From the NCBI GenBank assembly GCA_002898855.1, contig BEIR01000080.1:1-6332 (forward strand): DNA of 6,332 nucleotides. The letters are read 5' to 3'. Each line of letters starts with the position of its first letter. Within the stretch, counting starts at the first letter, position 1. The translations under genes were made by a program, and so were the position numbers. Below the pieces are notes generated by a model that saw only the letters and a program-made list of their open reading frames with translations, made no database searches and was not told where the DNA came from. Positions 1-5,581 of the stretch are shown here, one piece after another. The DNA comes from a bacterium HR41 (GTDB lineage Bacteria; Actinomycetota; Thermoleophilia; Solirubrobacterales; Thermoleophilaceae).

Positions 1-613
1 CGCCGTCGGCGTCTGGTACCAGGACTTCCGTCAAGTCGACGACGACACCGTTCGTGCGCTGCTCGCCGAAGCGTCAGCACGCGCGCGCACCGTGGGCGTC
101 GAACTGGACGACGCGGTTAGGGGTGCCGACGAAGAAGGAGGCTGCGGAGGTGGCGCCGATGGCGCCGCGAGCGGCGGTGAGGGTGGCGTTACAGCCGCTT
201 CCGGCTACCGCTTCGTCGAGCACACAGGCGAGGTCGCCCTCGAGATCACCGCTCCGACGCTCGAACGCGTCTTCGAGCTCGCGCTCGCCGCGCTCGCCGA
301 GCTCCTCGCCGGCAACGCGAGCGCGGCGAGCGGCGCCGAGCTCCCGTCGATCACCCGCGAGGTCGAGGTGCGCGCCCGCGACCTGCCGGCGCTGCTCGCC
401 GAGTGGATGGCGGAGCTCCTCTACCTCGCCGACAGCACAGGGTTCGTCCCCTGCACGATAGAACGGTTGGAGATCGAGGGCACGCGACTGTGGGCGCGGG
501 TGCGCGGTCGCTTCGACACGCCGTCGGCGCTGGTGAAAGCGGTCACCTACCACCAGCTCGAGCTGGCGCGCACCGACGCGGGCTGGCGAGCGCGCGTGGT
601 GCTCGACGTCTGA
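1..613 (+). CDS. Phosphoribosyltransferase C-terminus fused to archease (5' partial)
   Basis: Archease is the activating partner of RtcB: it speeds guanylation and multiple turnover of the RNA ligase. The archease domain runs from about base 203 to 613. It starts with YRFVEHTGEV, continues with a helix typical of the family (APTLERVFELAL) and ends with VKAVTYHQLEL and ARVVLDV at the stop. The frame is open from base 2, before any archease start. Its first residues, VGVWYQDFRQVDDDTVRALL (bases 8-67), match the conserved end of COG1926-type phosphoribosyltransferases (VGxWYxDFxQxxDxxV). A Gly/Ala/Glu-rich linker (about 113-202) joins the two parts. The only standard in-frame start before the archease domain is GTG at 92. 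It lies at the end of the PRTase segment and has no Shine-Dalgarno sequence, so I favour one fused protein; a separate 173-residue archease from GTG 92 is the alternative. The usual HTAD motif reads HTGE here (bases 221-232). The penultimate Asp, expected to bind metal or contact RtcB, is kept. RtcB follows 65 bases downstream. Confidence 0.85.
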   Translation, partial: AVGVWYQDFRQVDDDTVRALLAEASARARTVGVELDDAVRGADEEGGCGGGADGAASGGEGGVTAASGYRFVEHTGEVALEITAPTLERVFELALAALAELLAGNASAASGAELPSITREVEVRARDLPALLAEWMAELLYLADSTGFVPCTIERLEIEGTRLWARVRGRFDTPSALVKAVTYHQLELARTDAGWRARVVLDV

Positions 614-678
614 AGCGTGCGGTCGGACGGTCGGCTGCGCCCTGCCAGCGTGAGCCGCTGCTAGACGTCTTGTCTGCA

Positions 679-2121
679 ATGGGCGCCTCCGAGCCGAGCC
701 TGCGCCGGATCGATCCGACGACCTGGGAGATACCGCGCGACGCGCGCCGCGGCATGCGCGTCCCCGCACGCGTGATCGCCGACGGCGAGCTGCTTGCCGA
801 GATCCGCGGCGACGAGTCGCTCGAACAGCTTCGCAACGTCGCGACGCTGCCCGGCATCGTCGAGGCGGCGATCGCCATGCCCGACATCCACCAGGGCTAC
901 GGCTTTCCCGTCGGTGGCGTCGCGGCGATGGACGTCGACGACGGAGTGGTGTCGCCCGGCGGTGTCGGCTACGACATCAACTGCGGCGTGCGGCTGCTCG
1001 CGTTGCCGCTCGCCGCCGACGAGCTCGACGCGCCAACCAAGGAACGGCTGATGGACGAGCTCTTTCGGACGGTGCCAGTCGGCACGGGCTCGGGCGGCGG
1101 GATCGACCTGGACGCTGCGCAGCTCGATCGCGTGCTGCGCGAAGGGCCGCGCGCTCTCCTCGCGCGCGGCGTCGGCGTCGACGCCGACGTCGAGTGCTGC
1201 GAGTCGAACGGTCGGCTCGACGGCGCCGACCCCGCCGCGGTTTCGCCCCGTGCCCGCCAGCGTGGGGCCGGACAGCTGGGGACGATCGGCTCGGGCAACC
1301 ACTTCGTCGAGCTGCAGAGCGTGGAGCGCATCGTCGCGCCCGACGCGGCGCGCGAGCTCGGGCTCGCCGAAGGCCAACTGACGGTCTTGATCCACTCGGG
1401 ATCGCGCGGCTTGGGACACCAGGTGTGCAGCGACTACGTGCGCACGATGGACAGCGTCATCGCCCGCTACGGCATCCGCCTTCCTGACCGCCAGCTGGCG
1501 TGCGCGCCGATATCCTCGCGCGAGGGCCGCGCCTACCTGGCCGCGATGGCCGCCGCCGCGAACTTCGCCTGGGCGAACCGGCACGCGATCGCGCACCGCG
1601 TGCGATCGGCGCTGCGACGCGTGCTCGGTGCCGGGGTGGCCGAAGGCACGACCACGATCTACGACGTGGCGCACAACGTCGCCAAGTTCGAGCGCTACCG
1701 CGGCCAGCGGCTGCTCGTGCACCGCAAGGGCGCGACCCGCGCCTTTCCTGCCGGTTCGAGCGAGATTCCGAGCCGCTACCGCAGTTGTGGCCAGCCGGTG
1801 TTCATCCCCGGCAGCATGGGAACCGCGAGCTGGGTGCTGGTCGGGGCGCCGGGCGCGGTTGAGCGCACCTTCGGAACCACCTGCCACGGCGCCGGCCGCC
1901 GGCTCAGCCGCACCCGCGCCCGCCGGCAGATCCACGGTCGCGAGCTCGCGCGCCAGCTCGGCGAACGCGGCATCGCCGTGCGCGCCGCCTCGGCGCGCGG
2001 TCTCGCCGAGGAAGCGCCCTTCGCCTACAAGGAGGTCGATAGGGTCGTAGAGGTAGTCGAACGCGCCGGGATCGCGCGCCGCGTCGCGCGGCTCGTGCCG
2101 ATCGGCGTCGTGAAAGGGTGA
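679..2121 (+). CDS. rtcB: RNA-splicing ligase RtcB
   Basis: This is the GTP- and Mn2+-dependent 3'-5' RNA ligase that joins 2',3'-cyclic phosphate (or 3'-phosphate) ends to 5'-hydroxyl ends; in bacteria it repairs cleaved tRNA and rRNA. The protein has 480 residues, the usual full length. Family signatures occur in order: WEIPRDARRGMRVPARV near the N-terminus, MPDIHQGYGFPVGGVAA (67-83), PGGVGYDINCGVRLL with Asp99 and Cys102, LGTIGSGNHFVELQ with Asn207, His208 and Glu211, IHSGSRGLGH with His239, YDVAHNVAKFE with His332, PGSMGTASWV, and TCHGAGRRLSRTRARR with His403, the expected GMP-accepting histidine. It ends in the typical VVKG. By family homology, Asp99, Cys102, His208, His239 and His332 are the manganese ligands. 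Nothing essential is missing, so it should be active. The ATG at 679 fits archaeal RtcB N-termini; the frame is open further upstream (an in-frame TTG lies at 670), but that stretch looks like spill-over. No Shine-Dalgarno sequence is visible. Archease precedes it and a PRTase-like gene follows after 34 bases. Confidence 0.97.
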   Translation: MGASEPSLRRIDPTTWEIPRDARRGMRVPARVIADGELLAEIRGDESLEQLRNVATLPGIVEAAIAMPDIHQGYGFPVGGVAAMDVDDGVVSPGGVGYDINCGVRLLALPLAADELDAPTKERLMDELFRTVPVGTGSGGGIDLDAAQLDRVLREGPRALLARGVGVDADVECCESNGRLDGADPAAVSPRARQRGAGQLGTIGSGNHFVELQSVERIVAPDAARELGLAEGQLTVLIHSGSRGLGHQVCSDYVRTMDSVIARYGIRLPDRQLACAPISSREGRAYLAAMAAAANFAWANRHAIAHRVRSALRRVLGAGVAEGTTTIYDVAHNVAKFERYRGQRLLVHRKGATRAFPAGSSEIPSRYRSCGQPVFIPGSMGTASWVLVGAPGAVERTFGTTCHGAGRRLSRTRARRQIHGRELARQLGERGIAVRAASARGLAEEAPFAYKEVDRVVEVVERAGIARRVARLVPIGVVKG

Positions 2122-2140
2122 ACTACCCCAACGCGAGCAG

Positions 2141-2150
2141 GGAGGGGGAG
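2141..2150 (+). promoter_or_regulatory. Strong Shine-Dalgarno for the PRTase-like gene
   Basis: GGAGGGGGAG lies five bases before the ATG at 2156. It is the strongest ribosome-binding site in the forward block and fixes this start. The two upstream genes have none that I can see, so this third gene may be translated more strongly than its neighbours. Confidence 0.8.
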
Positions 2151-2155
2151 CCTCG

Positions 2156-2677
2156 ATGGCAAAGGCGAAGTTCGCCGACCGTTTCGAAGCCGGGCGTCGG
2201 CTCGCCGTTGTCCTGGACGGCCTCGACGGCGACGTGGTCGTGCTCGCGGTCACCCGTCAGGCGTTGCCCGTGGCGTTCGAGGTCGCGCGCGCCCTCGACG
2301 CGCGCTTGGACGGCGTGCCCGGCGACGCCCGCGCCTGGCGCGGCGAGCCGCCACGGATCGAGCTCGCCGGGCGCGAAGTGCTGCTCGTCGACGACGGCAC
2401 CTGCGAGCCGGCCCGCTTCGCCGAGGCCGCGGCGGCCGTCCGGGCGCTCGGCGCGCGGCGGCTGACGGCCGCCTTCCCTGCCACGACCCGCGAGCTCGAA
2501 GAGGAGGCGGCGCGCACGGTCGACGAGATCCACGTCGCCGAACCCGGCGACCCCAGCTACGGCGACGATTCTCCGGTGACTGGCGAGCTTGCTGCCGAAC
2601 TGCTCGAGCGCGGCCTCGAGCTGTACGCCACCGGCCCGCGCGTCGAGCTGCGCACGCACGGCGTCCACGACACCTGA
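2156..2677 (+). CDS. Short degenerate phosphoribosyltransferase-like protein
   Basis: The 173-residue soluble protein resembles COG1926-type phosphoribosyltransferases at both ends of the fold, but looks inactive. The N-terminus FADRFEAGRRLAVVL, followed by VVVLAVTRQALPVAFEVARA (27-46), matches the family pattern FxDRxEAGRxLA ... VVLALPRGGVPVAxEVARAL, with the Pro-Arg-Gly-Gly loop altered. The PRPP-binding strand VLLVDDG (75-81) is kept, including the two acidic residues, but the following phosphate loop, normally ATGATM, reads TCEPARF (82-88). The central part of the family, roughly 50 residues carrying the LDVLVVRKLG segment and hood, is absent. The segment after GARRLTAAFPATTRE still aligns, but the WYxDFxQ motif is replaced by PGDPSYGDDSP (130-140). 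The C-terminus has no recognisable motif. With a PRTase fused to archease upstream, a partner, dimer subunit or nucleotide sensor is plausible; this is inference. Two in-frame ends and a strong RBS argue against a decaying pseudogene. Confidence 0.75.
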   Translation: MAKAKFADRFEAGRRLAVVLDGLDGDVVVLAVTRQALPVAFEVARALDARLDGVPGDARAWRGEPPRIELAGREVLLVDDGTCEPARFAEAAAAVRALGARRLTAAFPATTRELEEEAARTVDEIHVAEPGDPSYGDDSPVTGELAAELLERGLELYATGPRVELRTHGVHDT

Positions 2678-2706
2678 CAGCGCAGCGCTAGCCGGCCCGA
2701 GCTAGC
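2678..2706. other. Convergent gene junction with paired GCTAGC
   Basis: Only ten bases separate the stops of the forward PRTase-like gene (2677) and the reverse polymerase gene (2688). GCTAGC occurs at 2687-2692 and again at 2701-2706, able to pair across an eight-base loop, but the stem is only six pairs and no T-run follows. It could be a weak bidirectional stop signal; I do not see a convincing intrinsic terminator. Confidence 0.25.
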
Positions 2707-3605
2707 CGCCGTCGCACGTCGTCGAGTGTCGCCGGGCGCGCTTCGATCTGCGCCCAGACATCGCCCACCCGCGCAAGCCGGCGCCAGACGTTGCCGATAT
2801 CGAACCGGTCGGGACGCATGCGCCGCTGTCCGAGCTCGCTCGGCCGCAGCGGAACGGCGACGGTGGCGCGCGGCGTCGCTCGAACCGCATACGGCGGCAC
2901 CGCCGTCTGGGCGTACCCGTTGCGCGCGACGTCGATGTAGACACGCTCGCCGCGCGACGCCCGCCGCTGCGCGACGGTGAAATCGTCGGGGTGGCGGCGA
3001 GCCAACCGTTCGGCCAGGTCGTGGGCGAGTGCGCGCACGGTGTCGAAATCGCTGTCGGGTTCGATGGCGGCGACGACGTGAAAGCCACGCTTGCCGGTGG
3101 CGAGCACGTGTGGCGCCAACCCGACGCGCACTAGCGCGCGGGCGACGGTGCGAGCGGCGGCGCGTACCCGGGCGACCGGGGCAGCGGGTGGGGGATCGAG
3201 ATCGAAGATCAACCGGTCAGGATTGGCGAGGCGGGGGGTGCGTGACGTCCACACGTGCGGTGTGATGCACGCCTGGTCGGCTAGGTACACGAGCGTCGCG
3301 GCGCGCTCGACGACGGCGTAGGTCGTCTCGCCGCCTGCCTTGCGGGGCGCGGTGACGCGGTCGATCCAGCCGGGAAAGTGCGCCGGCACCTCCTTCTGTA
3401 CGAAACCCTCTTGCTCGATCCCGTCGGGGTAGCGCTCCATGCTGACGGGGCGCCCACGCAGGTGCGGGAGCATCAGCGGCGCGACGCGCAGGTAGTAGCG
3501 GGCGAGATCCAGCTTCGTGATGCCCGCTGCCGGGAACAGCACCTTCTCGGGTCGCGCGACGCGCAGCTCGCGACCGTCGACCGTCAGCCTGGCAGGGTCG
3601 CTCAC
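2688..3605 (-). CDS. Stand-alone LigD-type polymerase/primase domain protein (PolDom)
   Basis: This is an archaeo-eukaryotic primase-type polymerase of the LigD Pol family, which in bacterial non-homologous end joining fills and extends broken DNA ends, preferring ribonucleotides and using Mn2+. The 305-residue protein is essentially the Pol domain alone, with no ligase or phosphoesterase module. Visible motifs are KVLFPAAGITKLDLARYY (21-38), LRGRPVSMERYPDGIEQEGF (49-68), QKEVPAHFPGW, the metal-binding FDLDP with Asp135 and Asp137, the nucleotide-binding TGKRGFHVV with His176, YIDVARN with the third acidic residue Asp225, and TAVPPYAVRATP (234-245). All three catalytic acids are present. The GTG start at 3605 overlaps the CDF transporter stop (GTGA), leaves a short, normal N-terminus before the first motif, and has no Shine-Dalgarno sequence, so re-initiation after the transporter is likely. 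The same frame stays open far upstream, but that translation is a low-complexity Arg-rich shadow of the transporter. Mycobacterial PolD1/PolD2 are comparable stand-alone proteins. No Ku or LigD ligase gene lies in this window. Confidence 0.93.
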   Translation of the reverse strand: MSDPARLTVDGRELRVARPEKVLFPAAGITKLDLARYYLRVAPLMLPHLRGRPVSMERYPDGIEQEGFVQKEVPAHFPGWIDRVTAPRKAGGETTYAVVERAATLVYLADQACITPHVWTSRTPRLANPDRLIFDLDPPPAAPVARVRAAARTVARALVRVGLAPHVLATGKRGFHVVAAIEPDSDFDTVRALAHDLAERLARRHPDDFTVAQRRASRGERVYIDVARNGYAQTAVPPYAVRATPRATVAVPLRPSELGQRRMRPDRFDIGNVWRRLARVGDVWAQIEARPATLDDVRRRLARAG

Positions 3606-4681
3606 CGCGCGTTCGGGCGCTTGGCGTGGTCGCCGTTTCGCGGCTCGCCGCCGGGAGCGAGCGACAGGTTGCGTCCCGGGGCGATCGCGTGCTCGACCTG
3701 GAACGTGGTGTGCTCGATCCCGAAACGGGAGCGTGCCACCTCGGCGAGGCGGCGCCGGGCGGCGTGGCAGTCGGAACCGGGGCGGACGATCACGTGCGCC
3801 GAAAGGGCCGGGAACCCCGACGTCACCTCCCAAACGTGGAGATCGTGAACGTCGACGACCTCGGGGTCGGCGGCGAGCTCGGCCACCAACCGGCTGGGGT
3901 CGACTCCCCGTGGCGCGCCCTCGAGCAGCACGTGGGTCGCTTCGCGCACTAGCGCCCAGCCCGAGCGCAGCATCAAGAGCGCGACCAGCGCCGCGGCGAC
4001 GCCGTCGGCGCGCGGCGAGCCGCCCGCCCACACGATCGCCCCGGCGACGGCGGTCGCGATGAACGCGAACAGGTCGGTGAGGACGTGCTGGAAAGCGCCC
4101 TCGACGTTCAAGCTGCGGCGCTCGGCACCGGCGAGGATCCGCACGCACGCCAGGTTCACGGCGATCCCGGCGAGGGCGGTGGCGACAACGATCGGCCCGT
4201 CGATCGTCGGCGGCGTGACGAGACGGCGCGCCGCCTCGTACAGGATCAACAGGCCGAAGACAATCAGCGTGAGACCGTTCGCCTGGGCGGAGATCACCTC
4301 CGCTCGCCGCAACCCGTACGTGTAGCCGCCCGCCGGCGGGCGCGCGGCGAGCCGTGCCGCGACGAGCGCGAGCGCGAGGGCGCCGGCGTCGGTGAGCATG
4401 TGCGCGGCGTCGGACAGCAGCGCCAGCGAACCCGAGACGACGGCGGCGACCACCTCGGCGACGAGGAAGGCGACCAGTAGCGCTAGGGCGCCAGCGAGCC
4501 GTCGCCGCGACCCGCTTCGTGCCGCTTCGTGCCAGTGGTGGTGACCGTGTGCGTGGGGATGGCCGTGACCGCGACCGTGACCGTGGCCGTTGCCTCGTTC
4601 CGGCTCCCCGCAGCTTCCAAGCTCGTCGCCAGGGTGTACCCGAGTGCCAGCGGCCGTTTTTCGGGCCCTGTCCGAGCTCAC
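3602..4681 (-). CDS. CDF-family metal (zinc-type) exporter with His-rich N-terminus
   Basis: This is a cation diffusion facilitator, a proton-coupled exporter of divalent metal ions in the inner membrane. The 359-residue protein has a Gly/His-rich cytoplasmic N-terminal tail (about residues 32-51, with around ten histidines) of the kind that binds zinc. About six membrane segments follow (roughly 62-84, 88-112, 127-150, 161-183, 198-220, 223-240), then a cytoplasmic C-terminal domain (255-335) with VHDLHVWEV and IEHTTFQVEH, where dimer-interface metals bind in this family. The transport site is SDAAHMLTD in TM2 (His94, Asp98) and FQHVLTD in TM5 (His199, Asp203). The HxxxD/HxxxD combination is that of Zn2+ exporters (ZitB/CzcD-like) rather than the DxxxD of Mn2+ exporters. 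GTG at 4681 is the likely start: an in-frame TGA lies two codons upstream and no other start precedes the His tail. No clear Shine-Dalgarno is present. Its stop overlaps the polymerase start by four bases. The exact metal is inferred. Confidence 0.93.
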   Translation of the reverse strand: MSSDRARKTAAGTRVHPGDELGSCGEPERGNGHGHGRGHGHPHAHGHHHWHEAARSGSRRRLAGALALLVAFLVAEVVAAVVSGSLALLSDAAHMLTDAGALALALVAARLAARPPAGGYTYGLRRAEVISAQANGLTLIVFGLLILYEAARRLVTPPTIDGPIVVATALAGIAVNLACVRILAGAERRSLNVEGAFQHVLTDLFAFIATAVAGAIVWAGGSPRADGVAAALVALLMLRSGWALVREATHVLLEGAPRGVDPSRLVAELAADPEVVDVHDLHVWEVTSGFPALSAHVIVRPGSDCHAARRRLAEVARSRFGIEHTTFQVEHAIAPGRNLSLAPGGEPRNGDHAKRPNAR

Positions 4682-4790
4682 GCGTCAATGCTCGCAGAGC
4701 GGGAGGGTTCGCGCACGCCGCGCGAGAGCTGGGCGGCCGCTCGCCGAATGCTCGCGAGCGGGGCCTCGCAGGGCGCGGCAGGCGGTCGGG
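4682..4790. promoter_or_regulatory. Spacer upstream of the CDF gene with two near-identical repeats
   Basis: This 109-base gap lies between the membrane-protein stop and the CDF start, both on the reverse strand. It holds AATGCTCGCAGAGCGGG (4687-4703) and AATGCTCGCGAGCGGG (4747-4762), identical apart from one extra A and spaced 60 bases apart. Each contains a small inverted repeat; the second includes the palindrome GCTCGCGAGC. A CGCTCGC/GCGAGCG pair around 4739-4760 could also form a short hairpin. Paired operators for a metal-responsive repressor would fit the position, but they match no regulator box I know. I find no clear -10/-35 pair. Confidence 0.35.
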
Positions 4791-5462
4791 TCACTGGCCA
4801 GCGGAGCCGTCGGAAGGCGGCGACTGCGGCGTCGCTTGGGGAGCGGTGCGCGTCGGCGCGGTGGGCCCGCCGGCCGGCGGCTGCTCGGCGGGCGGCGTGG
4901 TCGGCGTGGTGCGCGGCGTCTGCGCCTCTCCGTCGTCGGGCGTCGACCCTTGGGGTGCCGGCGCCGAGTTCGCGCCGCCGACTGTCGTGGTCGGCGCTGT
5001 CGTGGTGCGCGTTGGCTCGCGCTCGTCGGTGCCCGGCCCGCCGAAGATCGTCGTGCGACGGCCGTGGTCGGCCAACGACCGCCCCGCCACGAGTTCGGCG
5101 GCGGTGAGTAGGGCGCCGCCGACAACGAAGCCCGCGATTCCCGTTACGAGCGCGGCGAGGAGAATGCGCCGGCGGCGCCGTTCGGCAGCGGCTCGGTAGA
5201 CGCGAATCGCCGGTCCGCTTGCGGTACGAGCGCCCGCACTGCGGCGGCGCACGCGCGGCTCTAGCCGCGCGAGCGGACGCTCGAGCAGCTCGCTGACAAG
5301 CGCGACGATGATCGGCGTCGCGGCTGCCGCTACGGGTGTACCCGGCCGCCACACGTGCGAGGTGACGACAGCCGCCGTCGCCGACGAGACGCTGGCGACA
5401 ACGAGCGTGCGCAGCGACAACCGTCCGCCGTGCGCCCTCCTGCCGTCGGCGCCTGCGGACAT
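4791..5462 (-). CDS. Small membrane protein with Thr/Pro-rich extracellular tail
   Basis: The 223-residue protein has no function I can name. Residues about 14-35 (SLRTLVVASVSSATAAVVTS) and 42-60 (TPVAAAATPIIVALVSELL) form a hydrophobic hairpin. An Arg-rich cytoplasmic segment (63-99, including RRRRR) follows, then a third membrane helix (about 100-124), and finally a low-complexity tail rich in Thr, Pro, Ala and Gln (about 140-223). By the positive-inside rule the N-terminus and Arg segment are inside and the tail outside, where it might be glycosylated or span the wall. The hairpin sequence, with its VVTSHVWRPGTP turn, is familiar to me from uncharacterised proteins of deep-branching actinobacteria. 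I recognise no catalytic motif. The ATG at 5462 is the only start giving this hairpin a short N-terminus; no Shine-Dalgarno precedes it. It lies 109 bases upstream of the CDF gene on the same strand, so co-transcription is possible but not shown. Confidence 0.8.
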   Translation of the reverse strand: MSAGADGRRAHGGRLSLRTLVVASVSSATAAVVTSHVWRPGTPVAAAATPIIVALVSELLERPLARLEPRVRRRSAGARTASGPAIRVYRAAAERRRRRILLAALVTGIAGFVVGGALLTAAELVAGRSLADHGRRTTIFGGPGTDEREPTRTTTAPTTTVGGANSAPAPQGSTPDDGEAQTPRTTPTTPPAEQPPAGGPTAPTRTAPQATPQSPPSDGSAGQ

Positions 5463-5581
5463 ACGCTGGCGCAGGCTAGCGTTCGGCCTGGAGTGACGGG
5501 ACGTCCTGACGCAGCTCGGCGCGAAGCGCTCGCCGGAGCGAAGCGCCGGCGCGCATGTGCGCGCGGAAGGGGGGAGCGGAA
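5463..5581. promoter_or_regulatory. Divergent intergenic region with GC hairpin
   Basis: This 119-base spacer must carry promoters for the leftward membrane-protein gene and the rightward amine oxidase gene. Structure visible in it: the palindrome GGACGTCC (5499-5506), a direct repeat GCGAAGCGC (5521-5529 and 5538-5546), and GCGCGCATGTGCGCGC (5549-5564), which folds into a seven-pair hairpin just before the oxidase ribosome-binding site. I cannot assign -10/-35 boxes with confidence. Confidence 0.45.
5568..5576 (+). promoter_or_regulatory. Shine-Dalgarno deciding a TTG start for the amine oxidase
   Basis: AGGGGGGAG ends five bases before TTG 5582. The in-frame ATG at 5555 lies upstream of this site, inside the hairpin loop, and has no properly spaced ribosome-binding site (a GGAG is about 16 bases away), so the TTG is preferred. 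Confidence 0.65.

Noticed and set aside
159..161. ATG after a GGAGG as a separate archease start
   Set aside because: GGAGG at about 146-150 is well placed, but this ATG is not in the archease frame.
403..678. Upstream extension of the rtcB frame into archease
   Set aside because: The added residues have no family counterpart and overlap the well-supported archease frame; RtcB proteins normally begin near the ATG at 679.
661..2253. 530-codon open frame on the reverse strand across the whole of rtcB
   Set aside because: It lies opposite a gene with every RtcB motif intact. Its translation is low-complexity Arg/Ala/Gly/His with no domain, as expected from GC-biased third positions.
2687..2706. 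GCTAGC pair as an intrinsic bidirectional terminator
   Set aside because: The stem has only six pairs, is interrupted beyond that and lacks a T-run on either side; kept only as a low-confidence note.
3606..4688. Upstream extension of the PolDom frame on the reverse strand
   Set aside because: It overlaps the CDF gene completely and reads as Arg/Pro/Ser-rich shadow translation. The CDF frame has clear membrane segments and metal motifs.
4519..5199. Forward-strand open frames across the CDF start and membrane-protein gene
   Set aside because: The translations are Gly/Arg-rich, with no motif and no ribosome-binding site, and they oppose two reverse-strand genes that show clear protein features.
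5499..5506. GGACGTCC palindrome as a regulator site
   Set aside because: The symmetry does not extend past eight bases, and such words are common by chance in DNA this GC-rich.
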